Source of the DNA: GCA-2705995 sp048267965
Lineage (GTDB): Bacteria > Bacteroidota > Bacteroidia > Flavobacteriales_G > Salibacteraceae
Direction of reading: 5' to 3'
Assembly (NCBI GenBank): GCA_048267965.1
Contig: JBLWWK010000001.1
Coordinates: forward strand, 186,001 to 250,000
Length of the DNA: 64,000 bases
Shown: positions 17,630-26,686 of the stretch, in pieces
Position numbering within the stretch: position 1 is the first letter of the stretch
Layout of the letters: each line of letters starts with the position of its first letter
The notes under the pieces: model-generated
Told to the model about the DNA's origin: nothing
Database searches by the model: none
The model's input: the letters and a program-made list of their open reading frames with translations, nothing else
Program-made: the position numbers and the translations under genes

Positions 17630-18758
17630 CCACAACAGCATCTACATTTTCGAACCAAATTTGTTGGCTGCCATCTTCGCTGTAAAGCATGCAATTGAAA
17701 GTAATTCTCACCTTAGAAGTAGGTAAGTTTTGTCGGTTGGCCGTATGCTCTTCTGTTTCTAAAATGGTGAAGAACGTTTCATCTGGCTGAATACCATTTT
17801 CAGAGCTAAAACGCTCGCCATTTTCGTTAAACCACACAATAGTAACTTCTCTCAAATCTTCATTACTTAAGGCATACTCCGCTTCTTTTGTATGGTTAAA
17901 ATTAGAAGCACACGCAACAAAGTCTGGATTGATAATTACGTTTTTACATTTCTGGGCAACGCAACCATCGGCATCGGTAGCGGTTAAGCAAACTTCTGTA
18001 TAAGCCGTTAATGCATTGATTTCGTATTTCACTTGAGCACTTAACGGATCTTGGCTATGGCCAACTTCCCACTGAAAATCGTAAGGCATATTATTACCGC
18101 TAGGCTGAGCGTACAAATAGCAAACATTGTCTACAATGCTGTAGTGAAAATCAACATCGCATTCATTGGCAGGGTAAATGTCGTAACAGATATCACTAAC
18201 GCAGCTTCCGTCTGTTTTTTCAACCGAGAGACAAACATTTACCGCACCTGTTGTGCTAGCCGGAAAAACAAACGATGGATTTCTTTCGGTGCTCGTTAAA
18301 CCTGTACTGGTGGTCCAAGAGTAGTTGTATTGATAGCCGTTGTTAAATTCCCCAGCAGAAAGGTTAACTCGGTAACCCGTTAAAGCGGTGTCGGTAAGGT
18401 TACGCACCAATAGGTTGCCGGGTTCTAGGGCAGTAGTTGGGTCGGTTTCTGAAGGTGCAGCGCTCGTTTTTACATCGCGAATGGCCACGTGTAATGATTT
18501 AGGGCAATCTCCTGTTTCGCAATCTGTAGGAGCCAACATTCCCTGAAATGAAAATACCGATAAACTATCTGATGCGTAATCAGAATGCATGTATAAACTG
18601 TTTTCGCCAGCTTTCCATGAGAATTCAGTGCCGTCTGCTAATCCTTCTGCGTAAAATATAGGCGTAAGCGTATTTTCTCTTGGGTCGTCTTTGGTACAAC
18701 TGGCCAAGATAAGAGCTGCTACGAAGAAGAAAACAATATGTTGAGCACGATTCATCAT
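17613..18758 (-). CDS. Lipoprotein with PKD-like repeats (sigma module A)
   Basis: A 381-aa surface or periplasmic lipoprotein: leader ending in LASC near residue 21. The middle carries Cys-containing immunoglobulin/PKD-like repeats (YNYSWTTSTGLTS; YDFQWEVGHSQDP), each with a paired VCLSVEKTDGSC- or VCLTATDADGC-like stretch suggesting disulfides. The function is unknown. It starts 11 bases after the barrel-regulator gene and is the last gene of the module. Confidence 0.8.
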   Translation of the reverse strand: MMNRAQHIVFFFVAALILASCTKDDPRENTLTPIFYAEGLADGTEFSWKAGENSLYMHSDYASDSLSVFSFQGMLAPTDCETGDCPKSLHVAIRDVKTSAAPSETDPTTALEPGNLLVRNLTDTALTGYRVNLSAGEFNNGYQYNYSWTTSTGLTSTERNPSFVFPASTTGAVNVCLSVEKTDGSCVSDICYDIYPANECDVDFHYSIVDNVCYLYAQPSGNNMPYDFQWEVGHSQDPLSAQVKYEINALTAYTEVCLTATDADGCVAQKCKNVIINPDFVACASNFNHTKEAEYALSNEDLREVTIVWFNENGERFSSENGIQPDETFFTILETEEHTANRQNLPTSKVRITFNCMLYSEDGSQQIWFENVDAVVAIAHP

Positions 18759-18769
18759 TCTGCTTTCAA

Positions 18770-20287
18770 TTATTGAAATAGATTGTACTTAATTACAGCA
18801 CGCATCATTAGGTTACGATCAAACGAATTGTTTCGGTAATAATTATTCTTTGAAACATCTTTTAGACCGTAGCTTGCGCGGGTTCCTACCGTTAATCTTT
18901 CTGTTAGTAGGAACTCGTAACCGGCTGTTAATGCGAAATCCCATCGCTCCATGCCTGACAAATAACCGTACTCTTCGTCAGAAGATGTAGTTTCATCGAA
19001 AGGAGTAATCGTTTCTTTAGCTACTTCGTTTTTCGCCTGTATTAAATAGTTGGTACTTACACCTGCCAAAACAGTGTGTCGGCTACCAATGTGGTAAGAA
19101 GCATAAATAGGCAGCTCGATGTAATACAGTTTGTTCACTGAAATACAAGTAGACTCTGTGTGTTTTCCAAAATTGTAATAAACAGTTTCAAATTCTCGAG
19201 TGAAACCTACTTCAGTTCGCGGTTGATAAATTAGGTTAGCACCTAAAGTAAAACGACCGCTTACAGATCTTTCGTAACCAATACCGAAGAATTCGTTTCC
19301 GCTAAACGAAGAAGAATTGGTCGCATTCATCGATTGAGCCAAGTTAAGACCACCCACTACAAACAGTGAACTTCTATTGATTTCGGGTAATTCTACGGTT
19401 CCCTGAATCGATTCGTCATTTACCAATGCTAATGGTTCAAACGCGTTGTCTTTACTGGTAACAATTACTTTATCGATTTCGGTTCTTGTAATAGAGGTAA
19501 AATCTTCGTTTTGATTATCGCTAGCTGTTGTATTCAATGATTCTTGTGCACCTTGAGAAGTGGTTACATTTTCCATTGCTTCGCTGTTGGCTAATGCAAT
19601 CGAGCTTTCTACATCAGCGTTTTGGCCAGTGGGCGATACCGTTTCACCTTCCATAGCTTCTTGTGAGGCGAAAGCCAAAGAGCTTTCTTGCGCAGATAAC
19701 TCAGCGTTTTCAAGTGCATTTGATGTTGCTTCTGCTTGCTGAGCAGCACTTATGTTAGTAGCCGTTTGGCTTTGACTAAGAGAGCTGTTTTCTTTTGTAA
19801 ATGTTGAAGTAGAATTATTCTCTATTGTTGAATTATGAGTTGTTTCTGTTGTTGAACTAGACGAAAAAGATGAATTTTCATCTTCTTGACTCAATGTAGC
19901 TTCTGAAAGTGAAGAAGCCGTTGAGTTGTTTTCAGTGGCTAAGTCTGCTGTGTTTTCAACTGTTTTAGGTGCCGCTTCAGTTGAATTTTGTGTAGCAGAA
20001 CTCTCTGTGATTGCTTGATTATTGCCATCGTTCAGCCATAAATAAGTAGCCATGCTGGTACCCAAAAGAGTAAAAATGGAAGCGGCAATAAACCATTTTT
20101 TAGTCCAGATAGCGGCAGAGGTGGCGGCTGCACCTACTTGCGAAGAAGCTCCAGCAGCCGATGCAACGGGCATCTGGGCATCTAGCATAGCCTCCATTTT
20201 AGACCAAGCTGCCGGATTGTAGTCTATTTGCTGACTACCTCCTAGCTTGTCTCTAAGTAAATCATCTAAATTATCTCGAGTACTCAT
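18770..20287 (-). CDS. Anti-sigma-like protein: inner-membrane helix, long linker, outer-membrane barrel domain
   Basis: A 505-aa protein from the ATG at 20287, which overlaps the sigma-factor stop (ATGA); the longer frame to 20368 would run through the sigma gene. Residues 1-60 are cytoplasmic-looking (DNLDDLLRDKLGG, YNPAAWSKMEAMLD). A single TM helix follows at about 65-85 (WFIAASIFTLLGTSM). Residues 90-280 are Ser/Thr/Asn/Glu/Ala-rich low complexity. The last about 200 residues look like an outer-membrane beta-barrel (LFVVGGLNLAQSMNA, FFGIGYERSVSGRFTLGANL, ending MMRAVIKYNLFQ). It probably tethers the neighbouring sigma factor and senses the outer membrane. This role is inference from architecture and coupling. 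Confidence 0.78.
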   Translation of the reverse strand: MSTRDNLDDLLRDKLGGSQQIDYNPAAWSKMEAMLDAQMPVASAAGASSQVGAAATSAAIWTKKWFIAASIFTLLGTSMATYLWLNDGNNQAITESSATQNSTEAAPKTVENTADLATENNSTASSLSEATLSQEDENSSFSSSSTTETTHNSTIENNSTSTFTKENSSLSQSQTATNISAAQQAEATSNALENAELSAQESSLAFASQEAMEGETVSPTGQNADVESSIALANSEAMENVTTSQGAQESLNTTASDNQNEDFTSITRTEIDKVIVTSKDNAFEPLALVNDESIQGTVELPEINRSSLFVVGGLNLAQSMNATNSSSFSGNEFFGIGYERSVSGRFTLGANLIYQPRTEVGFTREFETVYYNFGKHTESTCISVNKLYYIELPIYASYHIGSRHTVLAGVSTNYLIQAKNEVAKETITPFDETTSSDEEYGYLSGMERWDFALTAGYEFLLTERLTVGTRASYGLKDVSKNNYYRNNSFDRNLMMRAVIKYNLFQ

Positions 20288-20853
20288 AATGCAATACTTC
20301 TTATGCTTTCGTCTACAGACGTTTTTATCATTTCTTTTAACATGGTGCGAGCATTCGACACATGCCATTTAGAGGTTCCTACAGAAATGCCAATTTCATC
20401 GCTAATTTCTTTGTGGCTGTAACCATCTAAAACATGCATATTAAAAACCTGTCTACTCATATCGGGTAATTTCCGAATGAGTTTTCTTAAGCTTTCTGCG
20501 TCAAAATTTTTGTCAGCTTCGTTGTAATCAAAGTGCTTATCGAAACTATTGTCTTCAAAGTCAGTGTATTCAATAGTCTCGTTTTGGCGTTTGTTCTTTC
20601 TATATTGATCAATAATAGTATTGATCATTATTCTGCGTATCCACGCTTCAAAAGGGATTTTGGTTTGGTACTTATCTAATTTTGTTACAATTTTTAAAAA
20701 TCCCATGTTGAGAAGCTCCTCAGCATCTTCCCGATTTTTCTCATACCGCAGACAAACACTCATAAGAATGCTAAAGCAATGCTTGTACAACTCGTGTTGA
20801 GCTCTACGATCATTGTTTTTACACTTTTCTATTATTTCGTTATCTATCTGCAT
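20284..20853 (-). CDS. ECF-type RNA polymerase sigma factor (module A)
   Basis: A 189-aa sigma-70 family ECF factor. Region 2 is clear (AEELLNMGFLKIV, PFEAWIRRIMINTIIDQYRKN) and region 4 has the helix-turn-helix YSHKEISDEIGISVGTSKWH near residue 145. Between them lies an acidic linker (DFEDNSFDKHFDYNEADKN). It is preceded by a T9SS protein (34-base gap) and translationally coupled to the barrel-bearing regulator downstream, which is the likely anti-sigma. Its targets are unknown. Confidence 0.93.
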   Translation of the reverse strand: MQIDNEIIEKCKNNDRRAQHELYKHCFSILMSVCLRYEKNREDAEELLNMGFLKIVTKLDKYQTKIPFEAWIRRIMINTIIDQYRKNKRQNETIEYTDFEDNSFDKHFDYNEADKNFDAESLRKLIRKLPDMSRQVFNMHVLDGYSHKEISDEIGISVGTSKWHVSNARTMLKEMIKTSVDESIRSIAL

Positions 20854-20887
20854 CGAAGCTTTCTTCTATAAAAAGAAGGAGTCGTAA

Positions 20888-22591
20888 TTATTGTATAATC
20901 AGTGGTTGTGTAAAGGTGTTTCCCTGTTCTGTTTTTACTATTAACGAGTAAACACCGCTAGGTAAATGGTTAATAGAAAGAGTTAAATGGTTAGTTAAAG
21001 ATACGTTAGAATCAATTAACTGTCCGTGAAGGCTATAAATCTCTGCCGAACGTATAGCATCTTGTGTGTTATTTACAATTTGCACGGTTTCTCTAGCCGG
21101 ATTCGGAAATACGGTAAATTCACTCATTGCGGCTTCTGTTACCTCTTGAATACTCACGGTAGGATCCGGTGGAGCCACAAATCGAAATCTTGCTTCCCAA
21201 TTTTTGTCGGTCACATTTAGTTGAGAACTCGAAATGGTAAAAGGATAAGGCTGAGCAAATTTCCCAGGGAAATCGATAAGAAGGCGGTAATCGCCTTCTA
21301 ATAAACTATTGATTAAATACTCCCCGTTTACGTTCGTAATGGATCTACCGCGAATTACGTTGTTTTGATCTACCGCGTAAACGGCTATGCCCTTAACTCC
21401 CGAAAGAGAAGCACTATCAGTAATGGCTCCAGCAATACTACCTACACCCATGGGTGGGTTAATCGATTTGAGCATAATGTTGTTGTTAGAAGAGTTGCCT
21501 TGTAAAAACAACGATGTAGCATATTGCCAACCAATAAAGCCACCAAAATAGGTAGCAGCAAAATCGTTAAACTGGCTCGTGTTGGGCTTAGCTTCTGCTC
21601 TTACTAAGTATTCGCCAATAGGCAAATGGTGAAAGGCATAATTGCTGGCTCCTGTTAAAGAAACGGAATCAATTACGTTAAAAACACGATCGGCACTATC
21701 TGCTTGTTCAGAAAGCAGGTATACATGAGCCGAATTTAAATTTTGGATGCCAGCAGAAAGACTTCCCGTAATGCTAAAATCGCCACCATTGGGTCCTACA
21801 ATTACATTATCACAAAACGAGGTAGAGCAGTTAGCTGCGTCTGTTAAGGTAACGCACGCTTCGTAAGGAGTAATCGATGTTGCTGTGTAGAGGTGAGAAG
21901 TAGTTATTCCCGCATCTGAAGTTCCATCACCAAAAGTCCATTGAAACTGAACCGGTGTATAGCCTTCGGCAATTCCTTGAAAATGAGCTTCGGTTCCTAC
22001 CGTTGAATGAGAGAAACGAGCAGAGCAATCTAAATAAACTTGACGACAAGAATAGGCTTGTGTATTAGAATTATCGGTGATGGTAACGCAATAAAAGCCG
22101 TTACTTGTTACGTGAATAGTGTCTGTTGTAGCGCCTGTGTTCCATTGATAAGAAAGAGGGCCAAAACCATTGATGGCATCTGCTGTTAACAGGTAGGGCG
22201 TGGTAGAAGAATCAGCAACAATTTCTGCGGTAATGCTAGAGGCGAAATTGCAATAAACAAAATCGATGTTGTTGTATGTACTCGCAGCGCTGTACGCTAC
22301 TTGATTCTGAATTAAATTGCTTTGGCAGTCTGAAGTGTACACGTAGATAGTACCCGAAGGCAATGCCGCTTGTACTGTTCCGGAGTATTCTCCTTGGCTA
22401 TCAGTAAAGACGGTAATTTGACTGTAAGTGCCTGGTTGTGCGGTGCTATCGTAATAAATTACCATGGGTTGATTGACAACGGGTTGGTTGTTGTAATCTA
22501 CTACAGCACCTGTAATTGTTTTGTTAGTGGCGAGTGAGCTCAGCGAACAGCCAATGAGTAAAAAAGTGAAAATCGCCCAAAATTGTTTCAT
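20888..22591 (-). CDS. T9SS-secreted protein with Cna-B/CarboxypepD-like and PKD domains
   Basis: A 567-aa protein. I use the ATG at 22591 because it starts a proper signal peptide (MKQFWAIFTFLLIGCSLSSL); the upstream ATG adds 17 polar residues. An N-terminal carboxypeptidase-regulatory-like domain (ITGAVVDYNNQPV) is followed by Ig-like units, a PKD domain (WTFGDGTSDAG), a second regulatory-like domain (VGSIAGAITDSASLSGVKGI), and a type A T9SS sorting domain (TVFPNPARETVQIV to the end). It is secreted to the cell surface. It lies immediately upstream of the sigma gene and may be the signal source or structural partner of the module. Confidence 0.87.
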   Translation of the reverse strand: MKQFWAIFTFLLIGCSLSSLATNKTITGAVVDYNNQPVVNQPMVIYYDSTAQPGTYSQITVFTDSQGEYSGTVQAALPSGTIYVYTSDCQSNLIQNQVAYSAASTYNNIDFVYCNFASSITAEIVADSSTTPYLLTADAINGFGPLSYQWNTGATTDTIHVTSNGFYCVTITDNSNTQAYSCRQVYLDCSARFSHSTVGTEAHFQGIAEGYTPVQFQWTFGDGTSDAGITTSHLYTATSITPYEACVTLTDAANCSTSFCDNVIVGPNGGDFSITGSLSAGIQNLNSAHVYLLSEQADSADRVFNVIDSVSLTGASNYAFHHLPIGEYLVRAEAKPNTSQFNDFAATYFGGFIGWQYATSLFLQGNSSNNNIMLKSINPPMGVGSIAGAITDSASLSGVKGIAVYAVDQNNVIRGRSITNVNGEYLINSLLEGDYRLLIDFPGKFAQPYPFTISSSQLNVTDKNWEARFRFVAPPDPTVSIQEVTEAAMSEFTVFPNPARETVQIVNNTQDAIRSAEIYSLHGQLIDSNVSLTNHLTLSINHLPSGVYSLIVKTEQGNTFTQPLIIQ

Positions 22592-22655
22592 CCAGTGTAC
22601 ACGGTTTATTTTGTGTAATTTAATAAACGAGAATTTATTCACAAAAGTTGGTGAA

Positions 22656-23498
22656 TTATTCCGACTTTTTTATGTGAACGTCTCGTTGAGGAAAAGGTAT
22701 GGTGATGTTGTGGGCTCTAAACTGTTTGTCTATCTCGTATCTAATGTCACTTTTAATAAATTCTACTTCCCAAGTTTTTTGTGCCCAGAAGTATAACTCA
22801 AAGATTAAAGCCGAGCTACCAAAGTCTTCGAAGCGTACAATAGAAGGTTTTGTAGTAACCACATCTGGGTGCGAATGCGAACACTCAAGTAGTAGTTTTT
22901 TTACCAATTCGGTGTCAGAACCGTAGGCAACCCCTACGGTAATTTTAAAACGAGTAATTAAGTCGCTGTGGCTCCAGTTAATCACTTCGTTATTAATCAG
23001 TTTTGAGTTGGGGACAATAATGGTAATTCCTGCTCGTGTTTTGATTTTGCTGGTTCTAATATCGAGTTGTTCTACACGGCCAATGGTGCTGCCAATGTCT
23101 ACAATATCTCCTTTTTTTACTACGCCTTCGAAAAGTAGAATCAAGCCAGAAACCATATCGTTAAAGGTGTTTTGCAAGCCTAAACCAATACCTACAAAAA
23201 GCGCAGCTGAACCTGCCAGAAGAATAGAAAGATCGATGCCTAAGCTTTCAATAGAAAGAATAATCGAAATGGTGTAAATAAAGTATTTTAAGAGTTGGGT
23301 AATGGTGTATTGTTTTCCTGCATCTACCCAATGTTTTTTGCGAAGATTTTTGCCAATTATGGATGAAATAATGAAAACGAGGAATCGCGATCCTACCAAA
23401 ATGGAAATGACCACCAGAATGTTGTAGAGCGTAAACGTGTAGTCTCTAATTTCTACAATCGGATATTCTAGAATTTCTTTGATATCGGCTATGGTCAT
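22656..23498 (-). CDS. MscS-family mechanosensitive ion channel
   Basis: A 280-aa small-conductance mechanosensitive channel protein releasing solutes on hypo-osmotic shock. There are about three TM helices. The pore-lining helix with Gly/Ala packing is GSAALFVGIGLGLQNTFND near residues 95-113, followed by the beta domain (VVKKGDIVDIGSTIGRVEQ, ITIIVPNSKLINNEVINWS). Its start overlaps the dnaG stop by four bases. Confidence 0.93.
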   Translation of the reverse strand: MTIADIKEILEYPIVEIRDYTFTLYNILVVISILVGSRFLVFIISSIIGKNLRKKHWVDAGKQYTITQLLKYFIYTISIILSIESLGIDLSILLAGSAALFVGIGLGLQNTFNDMVSGLILLFEGVVKKGDIVDIGSTIGRVEQLDIRTSKIKTRAGITIIVPNSKLINNEVINWSHSDLITRFKITVGVAYGSDTELVKKLLLECSHSHPDVVTTKPSIVRFEDFGSSALIFELYFWAQKTWEVEFIKSDIRYEIDKQFRAHNITIPFPQRDVHIKKSE

Positions 23499-25492
23499 AA
23501 GCTATAGGTTACAATTCCCTTTTCTGAGCTTAGCTCTACTTTTAATTCATCAAGGTTGCGTTTTTTCTTGAGCAACTCGATAACGTCTTCGTGATTTTCG
23601 CAAGTTCTTAATTCTTGCTGAAGGTCGGTAATTAATTTGAGTAGGTGTTTGATTTTTAACGCGTACAAAAATTCTTTGGCGCTTTTGAATAGATCAAAAG
23701 CTTCTGTTTTTACAAAAATATTTTTGCGTTCCCAGTTATGTAAATCGTACTTCTGGGTCAATAAATCGGTGGCTTTGGTGCTAATTAATTCGTTAGCATG
23801 GTGGGTAAAATGCTGGTGATTGAGTTCATCTTCACTTTCGATTAGAGTAATAGTTTCGTCTACAATAGCTTGGTAGGCGGGGTTGCTGAACTGAATTTCA
23901 TCAGCTAAAATATCGTTGAGTAAAAAATGGGCTACCGTTATTTCTACCGTTTCTTCTTTTCCTTCTTCGTTTTCAATTTCTACTGAAATGGGTTCGTTTC
24001 CATAATTTAGTAGGAACCGAATAAGGTTTTCTTCTTCTACCTCGAAACTAAAACCTCTTAATTCTTGAGCATCTTCAAAGAAGGGAGCTTGTGCTTCTGG
24101 CGGAATTTCATCACCCGGAAATGGAGGTGGTGGCGGAGCATCGTTTTGTTTTTGCTGCTCGCGCTCTTTCTGGCGCATTTTATCGTTAATGCGCTTTTTG
24201 CGAAACTTATTGAGCTCTGCAATCAGCGCTTTTTCGGGAACATCAACAATAGAACTACACTCTTTTAAATAGAGCGAACGCGTGATATGATCTGGAATTA
24301 AAGCAATGCTGTTCACAATTTCGTGCACTACTCCTGCTTTTTTAACCGGATCGCCAGCGATGTCTTTCATCAAAATGGAAGACTTGAAAACAATAAAGTC
24401 TTTGGCATTTTGATCGAGAAATTCGGTTAATTCTTCGGTTCCTAATTTCTGAGAATAGCTATCTGGGTCTTCGCCATCTGGGAACAATACCACCTTTACA
24501 TTGAGGCCTTCTTCAAGAATTAAATCGATACCTCTAAAAGATGCTTTAATACCCGCAGCATCGCCATCATAGAGAATAACTATGTTTTTGGTGTAACGGC
24601 TAATGAGTCTTATTTGCCCGGTAGTAAGCGAGGTTCCGGATGAGGCTACTACGTTTTTAATACCGTTTTGGTGAAGTGATAAAACATCGGTATAGCCCTC
24701 TACCAACAAGCAAGTGTCTTGTTTTACGATTGCACTTTTTGCTTGGTATAATCCGTAAAGAACATTGCTTTTATCGTAAACATCACTCTCGGGTGAGTTG
24801 ATGTATTTGGGAACTTTCTTGTCTGTTTTTAAAGTTCTACCACCAAAGCCAATTGGCCTGCCGCTAAGGTTGTGAATTGGAAAAATAACGCGGCCTTTGT
24901 AGCCATCGTACAATCGATTGTTGCTGCCTTGTTTTATGAGGCCTGTTTTGAGCAGGTATTCTTCTTTGTAGCCTTTTTCTTTAGATGCTTTTAAGAAAGA
25001 ATCCCATGAGTCTGGGCTGTATCCTAAACGAAAAGTGTCGATGGTTTCTGCTGAAAAACCACGCTCTTTAAAGTACGATAATCCGATGGCTTTGCCTTCT
25101 TCTGTGGCAAGTTGTTCGGTAAAAAACTCTTCGGCAAATTTATTTACAACATAGAGACTTTCTCTTTCGCTACGGGCTTCTTCTTGCTCAGGAGTAACTT
25201 CGTCTTCTTCAATTTCGATGTTGTATTTCTCTGCCAAGAATCTAAGCGCTTCGGGGTAGGTTAGCTGATCGTGCTCCATTAAGAATTTTACCACGTTGCC
25301 GCCCACGCCAGAGCTAAAGCACTTGAAAATTTGTTTAGAAGGTGAAACGAAAAAGCTGGGTGTTTTTTCTGTTGTAAAAGGACTTAACCCTTTATAGTTG
25401 GAACCCGATTTTTTAAGCGAAACGAAATCACCAATCACCTCTTCAATTCGAGCGGTTGAAAATATTTTATCGATGGTGTCTTTCGAAATCAT
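23495..25492 (-). CDS. dnaG: DNA primase DnaG
   Basis: Synthesises RNA primers at the replication fork. The 665-aa protein has an N-terminal CHC2-type zinc-binding fold (residues 33-70), a TOPRIM core (LLVEGYTDVLSLHQNG, VILYDGDAAGIKAS) and a C-terminal helicase-binding domain after a Pro-rich linker (PPPPPFPGDEIPPEA). Three of the four zinc ligands are missing: KGLSPFTTEK stands where E. coli has a CPFH motif, and KCFSSG where it has CFGCG, keeping only one Cys. As I recall, zinc-ligand loss is common in Bacteroidota DnaG. A nine-base word at 24010-24018 is read as Arg-Phe-Leu with CGG. Confidence 0.96.
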   Translation of the reverse strand: MISKDTIDKIFSTARIEEVIGDFVSLKKSGSNYKGLSPFTTEKTPSFFVSPSKQIFKCFSSGVGGNVVKFLMEHDQLTYPEALRFLAEKYNIEIEEDEVTPEQEEARSERESLYVVNKFAEEFFTEQLATEEGKAIGLSYFKERGFSAETIDTFRLGYSPDSWDSFLKASKEKGYKEEYLLKTGLIKQGSNNRLYDGYKGRVIFPIHNLSGRPIGFGGRTLKTDKKVPKYINSPESDVYDKSNVLYGLYQAKSAIVKQDTCLLVEGYTDVLSLHQNGIKNVVASSGTSLTTGQIRLISRYTKNIVILYDGDAAGIKASFRGIDLILEEGLNVKVVLFPDGEDPDSYSQKLGTEELTEFLDQNAKDFIVFKSSILMKDIAGDPVKKAGVVHEIVNSIALIPDHITRSLYLKECSSIVDVPEKALIAELNKFRKKRINDKMRQKEREQQKQNDAPPPPPFPGDEIPPEAQAPFFEDAQELRGFSFEVEEENLIRFLLNYGNEPISVEIENEEGKEETVEITVAHFLLNDILADEIQFSNPAYQAIVDETITLIESEDELNHQHFTHHANELISTKATDLLTQKYDLHNWERKNIFVKTEAFDLFKSAKEFLYALKIKHLLKLITDLQQELRTCENHEDVIELLKKKRNLDELKVELSSEKGIVTYSL

Positions 25493-25496
25493 AATT

Positions 25497-25504
25497 CAAA
25501 ATTA
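25497..25504 (-). promoter_or_regulatory. -7 promoter element for dnaG-mscS, adjacent to the start codon
   Basis: The minus strand reads TAATTTTG (exact TAnnTTTG), four bases before the ATG at 25492. A TTTG at 25530-25533 is 25 bases upstream, slightly long. If used, the dnaG mRNA would be leaderless. Confidence 0.45.
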
Positions 25505-25530
25505 CATGAATGGAGGTGGTGGTAGGAGCC

Positions 25531-25560
25531 AAAAAAAGGGAAACATTATGCTTCCCTTTT
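25531..25560 (-). terminator. Intrinsic terminator after the Omp28-like gene
   Basis: On the minus strand AAAAGGGAA pairs with TTCCCTTTT around a nine-base loop and runs into TTTTTTT. It separates the upstream T9SS gene from dnaG. Confidence 0.8.
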
Positions 25561-25581
25561 AAATTGGAATAGAAGGCAAAT

Positions 25582-26652
25582 TTACTCAATTACTAATTTC
25601 TGAGTATGCTTTTCGTTTTCTTGAATTACCTGCACAAAATAAACGCCCGCTTTTAACTCACTTACGTTGATTGTATGCTGAGATAATGAATTATTAAAGT
25701 TCTGATTGTAAACAACAGCCCCTGCAACATTAATTACCTGAATGTTTTGTACAGTTGAATTGGCTTCGAATTGTAAGGCCACTTCTTTACTTGCTGGGTT
25801 AGGGAATAGCTGAAAACCGGTTTCTTTAGCAGTTTCGTTTATGCTAGTGGTATTACCTGTTAACCAAGTAGCCGATGCTTGAAGCACTTCTTTATTGCCT
25901 TGAATATCTTGAATCCAAGCAACTACCTCTAGATTATCGAAATTTTCTACGGTATGTTCAGTAGCGTGATCTACTGGGTTATTAGCGGTAGTAGAACCGT
26001 TGTAACTTCCTTTAAATTCGTATTCTAAATCGTAGTCGTAAACGGTTCCTGCCGGAATACCTGAAGTTTCGATAATAAAATCACCACTTTGATCGGGAAC
26101 CATTTTTTTCATCACGTAATGAAATTCGGTTTCTCCGTTGGTAGTAGCATTTTGAACGGTACGTTTTTCAACAATACCTACTAAAACTCGGTGTGCAGGA
26201 GCTGCTAAATGCTGTAGCGCTTCTACTTGTAGGTTAATCTTTACAGTTTGGCCAGTTACGGTGTGCGATAAATCGATTTTTACTATGCTTGAATCAAATT
26301 GAGAGTCGTAATTATCGTAATCGGTAGTCGTAAAGGTTTGAACCATACTTGGGTATTCGTCTCCGTTTACGTGCAATTGTGGAACTGAGTTAACAGAATA
26401 AAATCCTCTTCTTGACCCTGCTTCTTGTGTGTAATAAGGGTCTCCATTACCTGGCCAATTCATTTGGTATTTGATAATAGCCACTTCGTTAAGGTGGTTT
26501 TGTAGAATTGGGTCTAAAGCTGCGTTTCCGGGGTTACAGGGTGGGCAAGAAGAGCTAGTGAAAACCTCGTAGAGGTGAATGCGCTCTACTTTCTGAGCTT
26601 GAACGCCTATAGCTATGCCGAAAAGCGATAAAAGGGTAAAAAATCTTTTCAT
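25582..26652 (-). CDS. T9SS-secreted Omp28-like thioredoxin-fold protein
   Basis: A 356-aa protein from the ATG at 26652, which begins a signal peptide (MKRFFTLLSLFGIAIGVQAQ). Directly after it is a thioredoxin-like start with a CxxC motif (EVFTSSSCPPCNPGNAAL), typical of Omp28-related outer-membrane proteins, then Ig-like strands and a type A T9SS sorting domain (LFPNPASKEVALQF to the end). It probably acts at the cell surface. A thiol-exchange role is possible but unproven. The nearest upstream gene encodes a MORN lipoprotein. Confidence 0.87.
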   Translation of the reverse strand: MKRFFTLLSLFGIAIGVQAQKVERIHLYEVFTSSSCPPCNPGNAALDPILQNHLNEVAIIKYQMNWPGNGDPYYTQEAGSRRGFYSVNSVPQLHVNGDEYPSMVQTFTTTDYDNYDSQFDSSIVKIDLSHTVTGQTVKINLQVEALQHLAAPAHRVLVGIVEKRTVQNATTNGETEFHYVMKKMVPDQSGDFIIETSGIPAGTVYDYDLEYEFKGSYNGSTTANNPVDHATEHTVENFDNLEVVAWIQDIQGNKEVLQASATWLTGNTTSINETAKETGFQLFPNPASKEVALQFEANSTVQNIQVINVAGAVVYNQNFNNSLSQHTINVSELKAGVYFVQVIQENEKHTQKLVIE

Positions 26653-26686
26653 ACATGGAAATTTTGCGGCAATGTACAAAGTTAAC

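Noticed and set aside
20287..20368. N-terminal extension of the barrel-bearing regulator (Cys/His-rich, zinc-finger-like)
   Set aside because: CVECSHHV and the following residues come from the out-of-frame end of the sigma gene. The ATG at 20287, coupled to the sigma stop, is the natural start.
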